A stretch of DNA of 56,680 bases from Streptomyces dysideae (GCF_001514305.1 NZ_KQ949081.1:119161-175840); one strand, 5' to 3'; positions 8,375 through 18,812 are shown, numbered from the stretch's first letter. Translations and numbers: made by a program. The notes: a model not told the origin generated them from the letters alone.

Positions 8375-9175
8375 ATGTCTGACGATTCGCGCCCTTCGCC
8401 CGCGGAGGCCCGCACTGAAAGCCGTACGGCAGCCCGTACGGCAGCCCGTACGGCAGCCCGTACGGCCGTCGTCATCCCGGCCGCCGGCCGGGGCGTGCGG
8501 CTCGGTCCGGGCGCCCCCAAAGCGCTTCGTGCGCTGAACGGCACTCCCATGCTCATCCACGCGGTACGCGCGATGGCCGCGTCCCGTGCCGTGTCCCTGG
8601 TCGTCGTCGTGGCGCCGCCCGACGGGGCCGCCGAGGTCAAGTCCCTGCTCGACGCGCACGCGCTGCCCGAACGGACCGACTTCCTGGTCGTCCCCGGCGG
8701 TGAGTCCCGGCAGGAGTCCGTGAAGCTCGGCCTGGACGCGCTGCCGCCCGACTTCGACATCGTGCTGGTGCATGACGCCGCGCGGCCGCTGGTGCCGGTG
8801 GACACCGTGGACGCGGTGATCGAGGCGGTACGGGAGGGAGCGCCGGCCGTGGTGCCGGCGCTGCCGCTCGCGGACACGGTGAAGGAGGTCGCGGCGGCAG
8901 CGGAGCCGGGGGCTCCGGAGCCGGTGGTGGCTACGCCGGAGCGGGCGCGACTGCGGGCGGTGCAGACGCCGCAGGGCTTTGACCGGGCGACGCTGATCCG
9001 GGCGCACGAGACGGTGACGGACGATGTCACGGACGACGCCAGCATGGTGGAGCAGCTCGGGCTGACGGTCGTGGTCGTGCCGGGGCATGAGGAGGCGTTC
9101 AAGGTGACGCGGCCCTTGGACCTGGTCCTTGCGGAGGCGGTCCTGGCGCGGAGGAGGCTGAACGATGGCTTCTGA
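8375..9175 (+). CDS. ispD: 2-C-methyl-D-erythritol 4-phosphate cytidylyltransferase
   Basis: Third step of the MEP isoprenoid pathway: CTP plus MEP gives CDP-ME. It has 266 residues. The nucleotide-binding loop [13 protein letters not shown] begins near residue 31, the signature is [12 protein letters not shown], and a conserved TPQGF occurs near residue 201. The first 30 residues are a disordered extension built from RTAA repeats encoded by a 12-bp tandem repeat. The ATG at 8375 has AGGA 8 nt upstream. It overlaps ispF by 11 bp, so the two are coupled. Confidence 0.95.
   Translation: MSDDSRPSPAEARTESRTAARTAARTAARTAVVIPAAGRGVRLGPGAPKALRALNGTPMLIHAVRAMAASRAVSLVVVVAPPDGAAEVKSLLDAHALPERTDFLVVPGGESRQESVKLGLDALPPDFDIVLVHDAARPLVPVDTVDAVIEAVREGAPAVVPALPLADTVKEVAAAAEPGAPEPVVATPERARLRAVQTPQGFDRATLIRAHETVTDDVTDDASMVEQLGLTVVVVPGHEEAFKVTRPLDLVLAEAVLARRRLNDGF
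8423..8466 (+). repeat. 12-bp coding tandem repeat in ispD
   Basis: Three perfect copies of CGTACGGCAGCC (8423-8434, 8435-8446, 8447-8458) plus 8 bp of a fourth. They encode Arg-Thr-Ala-Ala repeats ahead of the catalytic fold. Confidence 0.95.
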
Positions 9176-9680
9176 GGTTTCTGAGGCTTTCGACGCGCTT
9201 CCGCCGCTGCCGCAGGTCGGTATCGGTACCGACGTCCACGCCTTCGAGGAAGGCCGTGAACTGTGGTGCGCGGGACTCAAATGGGAGGGTGAGGGGCCGG
9301 GGCTGGCCGGCCACTCCGACGCGGACGTGGTCGCGCACGCCGCGTGCAACGCGTTGTTCTCGGCGGCGGGGCTGGGGGATCTGGGCCAGCACTTCGGTAC
9401 GGGGCGTCCTGAGTGGTCGGGGGCGTCGGGGGTCGTGTTGCTGACGGAGGCGGCCCGTATCGTCCGCGAGGCGGGCTTCCGGATCGGCAACATCGCGGTG
9501 CAGGTCGTCGGGCCGCGACCGAAGATCGGCAAGCGGCGTGACGAGGCGCAGAAGGTTCTGTCGGAGGCGGCCGGAGCGCCGGTGTCGGTGTCGGGGGCGA
9601 CGACGGATGGGCTGGGGTTCCCGGGGCGGGACGAAGGCCTGATGGCGGTGGCGACGGCGCTGGTGGTGCGGGTGGTCTGA
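9165..9680 (+). CDS. ispF: 2-C-methyl-D-erythritol 2,4-cyclodiphosphate synthase
   Basis: MEP-pathway enzyme converting CDP-ME 2-phosphate to MEcPP. It has 171 residues. The metal site DVHAF is preceded by the family start [16 protein letters not shown] supplies metal and active-site residues, and the C-terminal [14 protein letters not shown] is conserved. The usual RIP/HSD loop is shortened to [18 protein letters not shown]. The ATG lies inside ispD, which suggests translational coupling. Confidence 0.95.
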   Translation: MASEVSEAFDALPPLPQVGIGTDVHAFEEGRELWCAGLKWEGEGPGLAGHSDADVVAHAACNALFSAAGLGDLGQHFGTGRPEWSGASGVVLLTEAARIVREAGFRIGNIAVQVVGPRPKIGKRRDEAQKVLSEAAGAPVSVSGATTDGLGFPGRDEGLMAVATALVVRVV

Positions 9681-9842
9681 GCCTCCCTTTTGCCCACCCA
9701 CCACCCGTTTACGGTCGGGAGAGCGGTGGGCCTCGCCCGGGGTGCCGGTGCGCGGGTCTGAGGAGACCCGCTGATGGCCGCTGCCCCGACCCGATCGGCC
9801 GAAGGTCGCGAGGCACCCTCCTCCGCCTACTACCCTGGACCC

Positions 9843-11243
9843 GTGACTATTCGCCTGTACGACACCAGCGCCCGGCAGATCCGTGACTTCGTCCCGCTCA
9901 CGCAGGGCTGTGTCTCGATCTACCTGTGTGGTGCCACCGTGCAGGCCGCACCGCACATCGGGCACATCCGCTCCGGCCTCAACTTCGACATCATGCGCCG
10001 ATGGTTCGCGTACCGCGGATACGACGTGACGTTCGTCCGGAACGTCACCGACATCGACGACAAGATCATCGCCAAGTCCGCCGAGCAGGGCCGCCCGTGG
10101 TGGTCCATCGGGTACGAGAACGAGCGGGCCTTCACCGACGGCTACCGCGCGCTCGGCTGCCTGCCGCCCACCTACGAGCCGCGTGCCACCGGGCATGTGA
10201 CCGAGATGGTCGAGATGATGCGCGGGCTCATCGAGCGCGGGCACGCCTACGAGTCCGACGGGAACGTGTACTTCGACGTGAAGTCGTTCCCGGAGTACCT
10301 GCGGCTGTCCAACCAGGAGCTGGAGAACCTCCAGCAGCCCTCCGGAGCGGGCGAGACCGGCAAGCGGGACCCGCGTGACTTCGCCATGTGGAAGGCCGTG
10401 AAGCCGGGCGAGCCCAGCTGGGAGACGCCGTGGGGGCGTGGACGGCCCGGGTGGCATCTCGAGTGCTCCGCCATGGCTCACAAGTACCTGGGCTCCGCCT
10501 TTGACATCCACGGCGGCGGGCTCGATCTCATCTTCCCGCACCACGAGAACGAGATCGCCCAGGCCAAGGCCTACGGCGACGAGTTCGCCCGATACTGGGT
10601 GCACAACGCCTGGGTCACCATGAGCGGCGAGAAGATGTCGAAGTCGCTGGGCAACAGCGTCCTCGTCTCCGAGATGGTCAAGCACTGGCGGCCCATCGTG
10701 CTGCGGTACTACCTCGGTACGCCGCACTACCGCTCGATGATCGAGTACAGCGAGGAGGCCCTGCGCGAGGCCGAGTCGGCGTTCACGCGCATCGAGGGCT
10801 TCGCCCAGCGCGTCGTCGAGATGGCCGGCTGTGTCGTCGAGCCCGCCCCCGAGGTGCCGCTCTCCTTCGCCGAGGCCATGGACGACGACCTGGGCGTCCC
10901 GCAGGCGCTCGCCGTCATCCACACCACCGTCCGGCAGGGCAACTCCGCCCTCGCCGCCGACGACAAGGAAGCCGCCGTCGCGCGGCTCGCAGAGGTGCGG
11001 GCCATGCTCGGCGTCCTCGGGCTCGACCCGCTCGACCCGCACTGGGCCGGCGAGGCGGGCAAGGGCGAGGACCTGCACGGCGTCGTCGACAGCCTCGTGC
11101 ACCTCGTCCTCGACCAGCGTGAGGCCGCCCGCTCCCGCAAGGACTGGGCGACCGCCGACGCCATCCGCGACCAGCTCAAGCAGTCGGGCCTCGTCATCGA
11201 GGACAGCCCGCAGGGGCCGCGCTGGAGCCTCGGGCCGCGCTGA
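9843..11243 (+). CDS. cysS: Cysteinyl-tRNA synthetase
   Basis: Class I aminoacyl-tRNA synthetase, 466 residues from the GTG at 9843. HIGH appears as PHIGHIRSG (38-41). The zinc-binding Cys is in YLCGATV, with further ligands in [10 protein letters not shown] and the HHENEIAQ region. KMSKSLGNS closes the active site. The GTG is preferred to the ATG at 9774 because it gives the family's usual start (TIRLYDT) and because TACCCT (9831-9836) ends 6 nt before it, indicating leaderless transcription. Confidence 0.96.
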   Translation: MTIRLYDTSARQIRDFVPLTQGCVSIYLCGATVQAAPHIGHIRSGLNFDIMRRWFAYRGYDVTFVRNVTDIDDKIIAKSAEQGRPWWSIGYENERAFTDGYRALGCLPPTYEPRATGHVTEMVEMMRGLIERGHAYESDGNVYFDVKSFPEYLRLSNQELENLQQPSGAGETGKRDPRDFAMWKAVKPGEPSWETPWGRGRPGWHLECSAMAHKYLGSAFDIHGGGLDLIFPHHENEIAQAKAYGDEFARYWVHNAWVTMSGEKMSKSLGNSVLVSEMVKHWRPIVLRYYLGTPHYRSMIEYSEEALREAESAFTRIEGFAQRVVEMAGCVVEPAPEVPLSFAEAMDDDLGVPQALAVIHTTVRQGNSALAADDKEAAVARLAEVRAMLGVLGLDPLDPHWAGEAGKGEDLHGVVDSLVHLVLDQREAARSRKDWATADAIRDQLKQSGLVIEDSPQGPRWSLGPR

Positions 11244-11268
11244 AACACCCACGATCCGCGTGATCGAT

Positions 11269-11296
11269 TGTGCCGCCCGGGCCTCCGGGCGGCACA
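11269..11296 (+). terminator. cysS terminator
   Basis: Perfect 12-bp stem TGTGCCGCCCGG / CCGGGCGGCACA with a 4-nt loop, 26 bp after the cysS stop. Confidence 0.8.
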
Positions 11297-11353
11297 CTGC
11301 ATAGACATAACAAAGACGTACGCACTCCACCGCTCCACACAGACAGGTAGGTC

Positions 11354-12295
11354 ATGGCCGCTAACAACCGCCGCATGTCCGGCAAGAAGGGCGCGCAGGT
11401 CGGCAGTGGCGGCCAGCGGCGCAAGGGCCTGGAGGGCAAGGGCCCGACCCCGCCCGCCGAGATGCGCAAGGGACACAAGAAGAACCGCATCGCCGGCGCC
11501 AAGGCGAAGCAGACCATGCGCCGGCCGGCACCCCGGGGCCGCGGCGGCAAGGGGACCTCCGAGTTCGTCGTCGGGCGCAACCCCGTCGTCGAGGCGCTGC
11601 GCGAGGGCGTGCCCGCCTCCACGCTCTACGTCCAGCAGTTCATCGACAACGACGAGCGGGTGCGCGAGGCGCTGCAGCTCGCCGCCGAGCGCGGTGGGAT
11701 CAACCTCATGGAGGCGCCCCGCCCCGAGCTCGACCGGATGACCAACGGGCTCAACCACCAGGGGCTTGTGCTGCAGGTCCCGCCGTACGAGTACGCCCAT
11801 CCCGAGGATCTCGCCAACGCCGCCTACGACGACGGCGTGGACCCCCTCATCGTCGCCCTCGACGGCGTCACCGACCCGCGCAACCTCGGTGCCGTCGTGC
11901 GGTCCGTCTCCGCGTTCGGCGGCCACGGCGTCGTCGTACCCGAGCGGCGCGCGGCCGGCATGACCGCCGGTGCGTGGAAGACGTCCGCCGGCGCCGCCGC
12001 CCGTACGCCCGTCGCCCGCGCCACCAACCTGACGCGCGCCCTGGAGGCGTACAAGAAGGCCGGGATCGTCGTCGTCGGGCTCGCCGCCGACGGGGAGGTC
12101 GAGCTCGGGGAGCTGCCGGCGCTCGGCGGGCCCGTCGTCATCGTCGTCGGGAGTGAGGGCAAGGGGCTGTCCCGGCTCGTCGGGGAGACCTGCGACCACC
12201 GGGTGCGGATCCCGATGCCGGGTGGCGCCGAGTCGCTGAACGCCGGTGTGGCCGCGGGCATCGTGCTGTACGAGGCGGCGCGCCGACGCCGCTGA
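11354..12295 (+). CDS. rlmB: 23S rRNA (guanosine-2'-O-)-methyltransferase RlmB/TrmH family
   Basis: SPOUT-class methyltransferase modifying 23S rRNA with SAM. It has 313 residues. A basic unstructured N-terminus (Lys/Arg/Gly-rich, about 1-68) precedes the substrate-binding domain ([14 protein letters not shown]). The SPOUT motifs are [17 protein letters not shown] (motif 1), [15 protein letters not shown] (motif 2) and [18 protein letters not shown] (motif 3, knot). It has an AGGTAGG ribosome site and follows cysS, a common actinobacterial pairing. Confidence 0.93.
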   Translation: MAANNRRMSGKKGAQVGSGGQRRKGLEGKGPTPPAEMRKGHKKNRIAGAKAKQTMRRPAPRGRGGKGTSEFVVGRNPVVEALREGVPASTLYVQQFIDNDERVREALQLAAERGGINLMEAPRPELDRMTNGLNHQGLVLQVPPYEYAHPEDLANAAYDDGVDPLIVALDGVTDPRNLGAVVRSVSAFGGHGVVVPERRAAGMTAGAWKTSAGAAARTPVARATNLTRALEAYKKAGIVVVGLAADGEVELGELPALGGPVVIVVGSEGKGLSRLVGETCDHRVRIPMPGGAESLNAGVAAGIVLYEAARRRR

Positions 12296-12412
12296 ACACG
12301 CGTCCACTTCTTCACCCGTACGGGCCAATCCTGGCGTACAGGGCGAGCTTGACGCGGTCCGGACAGATCCGCCCAGTCATAGCAGTGTCCTAAACACACG
12401 TCACTCGGTTAG

Positions 12413-14053
12413 ATGAGTGTGGACACCAGAACACCCCGCACACCCACGGGGGACCGCTCGTCGGGATTCGACGACGCTCCCGCGCTGAGCATGGTGAAGG
12501 TGCCGAGCGATCCGGCGCAGGTCATCGTCAATCATGCGAGTTTCCGCGTGCAGTTGGGCGCGTCGACGAGGCGCACCCCGTCCCGGCGGATCGCACCGCA
12601 CCTGACCGCCACCGAGGACACCGCGCGCATCCCCCTCGTGGGTGCGGCGAACAGAGCAGGCATGACCGGCACGGCTTCCGGCGCGCGCCGCCGGCCCGTC
12701 GTCTGGAGCGGCAAGTCCGCGCCCGACGACACCGGCGCCCACCGGCTCCTCCAGGCCGTGCGGGGCGGCAGCGTCCTGCACGGCGAGGAGCCGACTGCCA
12801 ACGCCGGAGCCACCCAGGTCATTCCGCGCATCGACGCCGGTTACGGCGGCTACGACGACGCGCTGGCCCAGACCATGCAGACGCCCGTCGTCGGCGCCCA
12901 GCGCACCCACGACCAGGCCCGGCTGCTGCCCGACATGCCCACCGTCGGCAGCGCCTACGACGAGGAACTCGCCTACGGCGACGAGGAGTTCGAGGACTCC
13001 CAGCAGACGGACGTGTACGGGGCGCCCGGCAGGAGCCACGGCGACGACCCGGCCCGGCACGCCTACTACCCCGGCCGCCGGATGAACCTCGGCGTCGTCC
13101 TCCTCCCCCTGCGCATCTTCCTCGGCTTCATCTCCATCTACGCCGGCATGGGCAAGCTCTGCGACCCCGTCTACTTCGACGGCGGCAAGCGCGGCTCCAT
13201 GGTCAAGTGGCTCAACACCCTGCACCCCTGGGAAGTCGCCGAGCCACTGCGGCAGTTCGCCCTCGAACACCCCGTCGGCGCCGGACTCGTCATCGCCTTC
13301 TTCCAGGTCATCGTGGGCGTCCTCACGGTCCTGGGCTGCTGGCAGCGGGTCGCCGCGATCCTCGGCGCGCTGCTCTCGGCCGCACTGCTCGTCACCGTCA
13401 GCTGGAAGAGCGTCCCCGCCTACGACGCCCCCGACATCATCTACCTCGCCGCCTGGTCCCCGCTGATCATCGCCGGCGCCCCCGTCTACTCCATCGACGG
13501 CCGCCTCGCCGGCATGGCCTGGCGGCGGCTCGGCCCCCGCGCCGACATCTGGGACCTGCGCCGCTACGTCCTGCGCCGCGGCGCCCTCGTCAGCGCCGTC
13601 GTCGCCGGGCTCACGCTGCTCGTCGGCTCGCTCCTCGGCGGCGCCGTCCGCGACGCCGACCGGATCGTCGTCCCCGGCCCCGGCGAGGCCCCGCGCAACG
13701 AACTGCCGGGCTCGCCGCTCCCCGAGGAGCCCCGCCAGCGGCAGAAGCGGACGCCGTCGGCCGTCACCTCGCCCACGCAGGGCGCCACGTCGGGAGCGTC
13801 CACGACGCCCAGCGCGGGCGCCGCGAGCACGCCGGGCGCGACCCGCGACACCGCCACCGCGGGCGTCGGCACGCCCAGCCAGACGCAGGGCACGGCCGGC
13901 CAGGCCCCGCCGCAGCAGTCCACCCCGGCCGACCAGGCCCCCAGCACCAGCTCCGGCCCGACGTCCGGCGGCCCCTCCGGCGGCACCGGCTCCACAGGCG
14001 GCTCAGGCGAAGGCTCCTCCGAACCGGGCCTGGTAGGCGGCCTGTTGGGGTAA
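12413..14053 (+). CDS. DoxX-family membrane protein with long cytoplasmic and Ser/Thr/Pro tails
   Basis: A 546-residue membrane protein. The first ~220 residues are hydrophilic and partly repetitive. Then come four to five hydrophobic helices (about 225-410) starting LGVVLLPLRIFLGFISIYAG, typical of DoxX/SURF4-like proteins. The last ~115 residues are a Ser/Thr/Gly/Pro low-complexity tail ending EPGLVGGLLG. DoxX proteins are linked to redox or thiol stress in mycobacteria; no catalytic residues can be named here. The ATG at 12413 lacks an obvious ribosome site. Confidence 0.8.
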   Translation: MSVDTRTPRTPTGDRSSGFDDAPALSMVKVPSDPAQVIVNHASFRVQLGASTRRTPSRRIAPHLTATEDTARIPLVGAANRAGMTGTASGARRRPVVWSGKSAPDDTGAHRLLQAVRGGSVLHGEEPTANAGATQVIPRIDAGYGGYDDALAQTMQTPVVGAQRTHDQARLLPDMPTVGSAYDEELAYGDEEFEDSQQTDVYGAPGRSHGDDPARHAYYPGRRMNLGVVLLPLRIFLGFISIYAGMGKLCDPVYFDGGKRGSMVKWLNTLHPWEVAEPLRQFALEHPVGAGLVIAFFQVIVGVLTVLGCWQRVAAILGALLSAALLVTVSWKSVPAYDAPDIIYLAAWSPLIIAGAPVYSIDGRLAGMAWRRLGPRADIWDLRRYVLRRGALVSAVVAGLTLLVGSLLGGAVRDADRIVVPGPGEAPRNELPGSPLPEEPRQRQKRTPSAVTSPTQGATSGASTTPSAGAASTPGATRDTATAGVGTPSQTQGTAGQAPPQQSTPADQAPSTSSGPTSGGPSGGTGSTGGSGEGSSEPGLVGGLLG

Positions 14054-14112
14054 CTGAGCCGGTGGGCGGCCTCTTGGGCAACCCGTCGTCCACCGGCTGA
14101 CTCCGACGATGA

Positions 14113-14150
14113 GATGGGCCCCGCACGGTACCTACCGTGCGGGGCCCATC
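14113..14150. terminator. Bidirectional terminator between convergent genes
   Basis: Perfect 18-bp stem GATGGGCCCCGCACGGTA with its inverse and only two unpaired nt, followed by TTTT on the plus strand. Confidence 0.9.
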
Positions 14151-14168
14151 TTTTGACGTGCGCGGCCT

Positions 14169-14900
14169 TCAGCGCCCCAGCGCCGCCAACTCCTTAGCCG
14201 CCTCAGTCAGATCCTTGGCGGTGTCGATGGCCCGCCAATACGCCCCCTGCGGAATCGGAAACCCCGCCAGACGCCGCTCACGGGCCAGGTGAGGGAACGT
14301 GGTGCGCTCATGGTCCCCCCGCGCCGGCAACAGCCCCGCAAACGCAGGGGAGAAGACGTAGACGCCCGCATTGATCTCGTACGTCGTGGGCGGCGCCTCG
14401 ATGAAGTCCGTGATGTGCCCGAACCCGTCGGTCTTCACCGCACCCCACGGAATCCGCGGCCGCGCCAGCGCGAGGGTCGCGACCGCGTCCCGCTCGGTGT
14501 GGAAGTCCGCCATGTCGCGCAGCGAGAAACGGGTCCAGATGTCACCGTTCGTGGCGTACCAGGGGCGGTCGGGGTGGGGGAGATGCGTGGCGGCGTACTT
14601 GAGGCCGCCGCCTCGGCCGAGCGGTTCCGATTCGACGACCGTCTGCACACGGACCGGCAGGTCGGCCGTCTCCAGCCACTTCGTCAGGACGTCCGCGAGA
14701 TGGCCGCAGCTGACCACCACGTCCGTGACGCCTTCCTCGGCGAGCCAGGCAAGCTGATGGCCGATGATCGGTGTCCCCGTGCCGGGGATCTCGACCATCG
14801 GCTTGGGCCGGTCGTCGGTGTACGGGCGCAACCTGGAGCCCTGGCCACCGGCCAGGATGACGGCTTGAACGGGGCGGGACGCGGCGCTCGGATCGGTCAT
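14169..14900 (-). CDS. NDP-sugar nucleotidyltransferase
   Basis: Cytoplasmic sugar-1-phosphate nucleotidylyltransferase, 243 residues. The signature VILAGGQGSRLRPYTDDR is followed by KPMVEI (residues 15-38), and the metal/product region is ATNGDIWTRF. Sugar and nucleotide specificity are unknown. TACAGT (14912-14907) ends 6 nt before the ATG and there is no Shine-Dalgarno, so it is probably leaderless. Its first eight codons and this promoter belong to the 114-bp tandem duplication. Confidence 0.9.
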   Translation of the reverse strand: MTDPSAASRPVQAVILAGGQGSRLRPYTDDRPKPMVEIPGTGTPIIGHQLAWLAEEGVTDVVVSCGHLADVLTKWLETADLPVRVQTVVESEPLGRGGGLKYAATHLPHPDRPWYATNGDIWTRFSLRDMADFHTERDAVATLALARPRIPWGAVKTDGFGHITDFIEAPPTTYEINAGVYVFSPAFAGLLPARGDHERTTFPHLARERRLAGFPIPQGAYWRAIDTAKDLTEAAKELAALGR

Positions 14901-15102
14901 GCCCGAACTGTACGCGGCGCCCCGCTCACGGCCTTGTGCCGTCGGTCATTGCTCAGCGGTGTGCCGCGGCGACCCCCGAGGCGAAGGACGGGACGCGGCG
15001 CTCGGATCGGTCATGCCCGAACTGTACGCGGCGCCCCGCTCACGGCCTTGTGCCGTCGGTCATTGCTCAGCGGTGTGCCGCGGCGACCCCCGAGGCGAAG
15101 GA
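14875..15102. repeat. Perfect 114-bp tandem duplication
   Basis: Copies at 14875-14988 and 14989-15102 are identical by eye over all 114 bp. Each holds the first codons, ATG and -10 box of the nucleotidyltransferase gene and the 3' end (FASGVAAAHR-stop) of the gene upstream. The length, 38 codons, is a multiple of three. Confidence 0.97.
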
Positions 15103-15525
15103 CGTGTCGCAGACGGGCCTGGAGTACGCCTGGGCGCGCGTCGGACCGTACACACGGACCGCGGCGCGGCCCAGGGCGCGGGCGATGGACACGCAGTGAC
15201 TGGTGAGCGACGGGCGGTCGTGGACGGCCTGCTGGAGGTGGGTGAGGGCGACGCCCGGGTCCCGCTCCTGCAACTCGGTCAGGAGCGTGTCGCGCAGCAC
15301 GTCCTGTGGCGCCCGGCGTACGGCGCGCGAGGAGGCACCGGACGCCGTTGCGGCGTCCGCCGCGGTGAGCACCGAGTTCGAGGGGTTCCCCGACCAGTTG
15401 ACTCGGGTGACCGCGAGGGTCCCGGAGAGAACCAGGACGACGGGCAGGACGAAAGCGAGGGTACGGCCGATTCGGCGGGCGGGGCCCCGGCCGCGTCGCG
15501 TCTGTTGGGTAGTGGAGTGCTTCAC
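15067..15525 (-). CDS. Small membrane-anchored hypothetical protein
   Basis: A 152-residue protein with a basic N-terminus (about 1-22) and one hydrophobic segment (TLAFVLPVVLVLSGTLAV). The extracytoplasmic part has an Ala/Ser linker and two Cys near the C-terminus (SHCVS and PVCDT) that could form a disulfide. The family is not recognised. GTG at 15525 is preceded by TACCCT and 7 nt, suggesting a leaderless start. Its last ~11 codons are duplicated downstream by the 114-bp repeat. Confidence 0.7.
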   Translation of the reverse strand: MKHSTTQQTRRGRGPARRIGRTLAFVLPVVLVLSGTLAVTRVNWSGNPSNSVLTAADAATASGASSRAVRRAPQDVLRDTLLTELQERDPGVALTHLQQAVHDRPSLTSHCVSIARALGRAAVRVYGPTRAQAYSRPVCDTSFASGVAAAHR

Positions 15526-15663
15526 GCGAGTGAGGGTAGCGCGGGGTAATGATTTGGCGACATTTAGTCACCGGTTCGGGGGATGAAGTAGTGCCTCTTT
15601 TTGGGTAGTGGGTTGACGCACACTGCTCGAAATGACCGGTCTGCCGGGGTATTTGTCGACAAC

Positions 15664-15725
15664 GAGAAGGGCCCCGCAGCAGCCTGCGGGGCCCTTCTCA
15701 TCAACCCGGGTGAATTACCCGGGTT
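15664..15725 (-). terminator. Two terminator hairpins after msiK
   Basis: A 16-bp perfect stem GAGAAGGGCCCCGCAG with its inverse (15664-15699). Closer to msiK is a 9-bp stem AACCCGGGT/ACCCGGGTT with loop GAATT (15703-15725). Confidence 0.85.
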
Positions 15726-15745
15726 GTACTGCCTGTTCCGGAGCG

Positions 15746-16882
<1,137 letters not shown>

Positions 16883-16894
16883 GGTGAAAGGGCC

Positions 16895-17020
16895 CCCTTC
16901 TACCGGCAGGAACGTGCCGGACGATCCGTTGTAGGAAGGTGGTGGGCCATCACGGACGTATCCGCGATGGTGTAGTCCACGAGGGTGAACTGGGTCAGGA
17001 CGGTACCTGGCGTTCACCTG
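16895..17020 (-). ncRNA. Structured msiK leader (msiK RNA motif candidate)
   Basis: On the msiK strand three stems lie upstream of the start: GGTGAAC/GTTCACC (17018-17012 with 16990-16984), a 9-bp hairpin closed by a UACG tetraloop (16969-16948), and CCGGCA/TGCCGG (16920-16903) next to the ribosome site. Actinobacterial msiK genes are known to carry a conserved 5' RNA motif of this name; identity with it is inferred, not tested. Confidence 0.6.
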
Positions 17021-17085
17021 GTCTGTCAGTACCCGGACCCCTGTGAACTTCGCGGAAATTTTCGACGGGCGATGTTACGGCCAGG

Positions 17086-17305
17086 TCAGAACCCCACGGC
17101 GTAACGCTCCGCCAGCACCGCCACCGCCCCCGCGACGGCCCGCCTCAGCCCGGCCGGACCCAGCGCCTCCGCCTCCGTACCGAGCCTCAGCAGATCGCTC
17201 ACAGCGACGGCCTCCGCCTCGACCGACATCTCCACTTCGACCCACCCCTCGCCGTCCGGCGGCCCCGCACTCTCCAGCGCCCGCACCCCCGCCGCACCGA
17301 ACTCC
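17086..17305 (-). pseudogene. C-terminal remnant of a WYL-domain (YafY/DeoR-type) regulator
   Basis: About 73 codons ending ALAERYAVGF resemble the end of WYL transcriptional regulators (GWVEVEMSVEAEAVAV ... LRLGTEAEALGP). The HTH and most of the WYL domain are absent, replaced at about 17305 by a TnpB fragment. The in-frame ATG at 17346 lies in the transposase fragment, so no functional product is expected. Confidence 0.65.
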
Positions 17306-17674
17306 CTGCTTGGACTTGGCGTAGTTGTCGAACGCGGCAGCCGCATTCGCGAGACCGGTGCTGTACGCCTCCTTGGAGTTCTCCTCCTACCAGTGCGCGC
17401 ACCGCGGGTCGCTGTGCTTGCCCTCGTTGAACGCCTTCCGCAGCGCGGGCAGCGACCACGGCCGCCACTGCGTCAGCTCCGCCTCGGGAATCCCGTAGGA
17501 CTCCTCCGCGCGGCGCTGCCACCACGACGCCTCGACCCGGGCCACGGCCCAGTTGTACGCGGCACGCGCGGCACCGCAGTGCGAACGCAGCGCACGTTCC
17601 TGAGCGGCGTTCGGGTCCAGAGCGAACCGGTACGCCTGGACCACGAACCCGGGCTGCGGCTTGAACTTCTTCAT
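17306..17674 (-). pseudogene. Truncated TnpB-type transposase gene with nonsense codon
   Basis: MKKFKPQPGFVVQAYRFALD and AQERALRSHCGAARAAYNWA match the N-terminus of TnpB proteins. After CAHW at 17389 the next codon is TAG, but homologous sequence (EENSKEAYSTGLANAAAAF) continues in frame to about 17306. So this is a nonsense mutation followed by a 3' truncation where the WYL fragment begins. The RuvC core is missing. The start at 17674 has a good GGAGGTC site. Confidence 0.8.
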
Positions 17675-18033
17675 CGCACTGGACCTCCTCTCTCAGTTCG
17701 GGACGGGTGCGAGCACGGCGTACGCGGTCCTGTTCGGGCAGAACGTGCCGATCAGGGCTCAGGGCCCTCTCCGGTCGCAGCGGCGACCGCTCGGGCGGCG
17801 CGGTTCTTCGCCGCGCGGCGCACCCTGCGCTTTCGGCTTCTCCACCGATTCCCCCATGGACCCCTCCCCGACGAACCGATCTTCGGAACAGCACGTCAGA
17901 CCGATCAACGAACGGGTGCACGGATGGTTACGCACGGTTTTGCGATCGTGTGGAGTGGGGAACTTCGTGGCTTGGGGAAACGGGCTCTGTGTACAGTGGA
18001 GCCGCCTTCGCGTACGGCGTTGTCGTGCGCGAT
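17675..18033. other. Non-coding stretch between TnpB fragment and tRNA
   Basis: No convincing gene on either strand; probably eroded DNA around the former insertion. The tRNA promoter presumably lies near 17990-18030. Confidence 0.5.
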
Positions 18034-18107
18034 GCCTCCTTAGCTCAGATGGCCAGAGCGCCGCTCTTGTAAAGCGAAGGTCGTCGGTTCGAATCCGACA
18101 GGGGGCT
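18034..18107 (+). tRNA. tRNA-Thr (anticodon TGT)
   Basis: The cloverleaf is complete: acceptor GCCTCCT/AGGGGGC (one G-U), D-stem GCTC/GAGC, anticodon loop CTTGTAA with TGT at 18068-18070, and T-stem GTCGG/CCGAC with loop TTCGAAT. One C-A mismatch closes the top of the anticodon stem. CCA is not encoded. Confidence 0.97.
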
Positions 18108-18113
18108 CCGCTA

Positions 18114-18146
18114 CCCCAGGTCAGACGCCTCTGACCTGGGGTTTTT
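18114..18146 (+). terminator. tRNA-Thr terminator
   Basis: Perfect 12-bp stem CCCCAGGTCAGA with its inverse, loop CGCC, followed by TTTTT. Confidence 0.95.
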
Positions 18147-18211
18147 CGTTGCCCGCTGCGGATGGGAAATCCCTTCTGCCGGGCCTCCTGACGTGGCTCG
18201 ACACCGAGGTC

Positions 18212-18719
18212 ATGCTTGGATTCGTCAGGACCGGCAACAAGGCCCTCGTCTCCTGCTTGGGTGACCCACAGTGCGCGGTTGCGGCCTACCGCGCATTGTT
18301 GCGGCGTGGCGAGGGTGCGCTGAGCGCCATCCGCGTCGGCCTGCGTCAGGCGGGGATCCGGCGGTCCGTGAGGGCTGATGCCGCCTCCTCGACCACCTGG
18401 TCGACACCGATTCCATGGACGTGCTCGTCGCCATGGCCGACGATCCCGACGCCCGGGGCAGGATCTCCGCCTTTCACGCCCTGGCCTGCGACCGGTGTAA
18501 GGGCGACACCTGTGCACCGGGCCCGGACCGGGTCCTTCAGCCCGCGCTGCGGCATCTGTCCTCCGACCCTGACCCGCATGTCCGGAGACGGCCGCCGAAC
18601 TCGTCGGGAAGTTCGTCCACACCGATGCCCGCGCCATCGCCGCCTTGGAGGCATCCCACGCCCATGACCCGAGCCCGGCGGTCCGAAGGAAGGCGGGTTG
18701 GTTCGCACCCGGCGGGACC
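18212..18719 (+). pseudogene. Decayed HEAT-repeat protein gene
   Basis: Pieces of one HEAT-repeat protein are spread over frames: CAVAAYRALLRRGEGALSAI in one, then DPAVREG and RLLDHLVDTDSMDVLVAMAD in a second, then AAELVGKFVHTDARAIAALE in a third. The second block also has an in-frame TGA. The last shift is explained by one missing G near 18582. At least two frameshifts plus a nonsense codon rule out function. Confidence 0.7.
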
Positions 18720-18721
18720 AT

Positions 18722-18812
18722 CTCAGGGTGGTGCGTAAGGGGCCGAGGGTGTGGAGGCCGTCGTGGAAGACGGCGCCGGCGGTGACCTCGGCGAGGCGTT
18801 GGGTGGGGGTTA
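18722..18812 (-). pseudogene. Fragment of a DUF4037-like gene
   Basis: About 30 codons on the minus strand reading TPTQRLAEVTAGAVFHDGLH then TLGPLRTTL. This resembles the middle of DUF4037 nucleotidyltransferase-fold proteins. No start or stop belongs to it. It abuts the end of the downstream phosphotransferase gene. Confidence 0.45.

Noticed and set aside
9099..11330. 743-codon minus-strand open frame over ispF and cysS
   Set aside because: Shadow of ispD/ispF/cysS; no conserved motif and typical Arg/Pro/His/Gly-rich artefact composition.
14899..15549. Plus-strand open frame with a repeated MPELYAAPRSRPCAVGHCSA block
   Set aside because: The repeat is only the 114-bp DNA duplication read in the wrong strand; the minus-strand genes explain the region.
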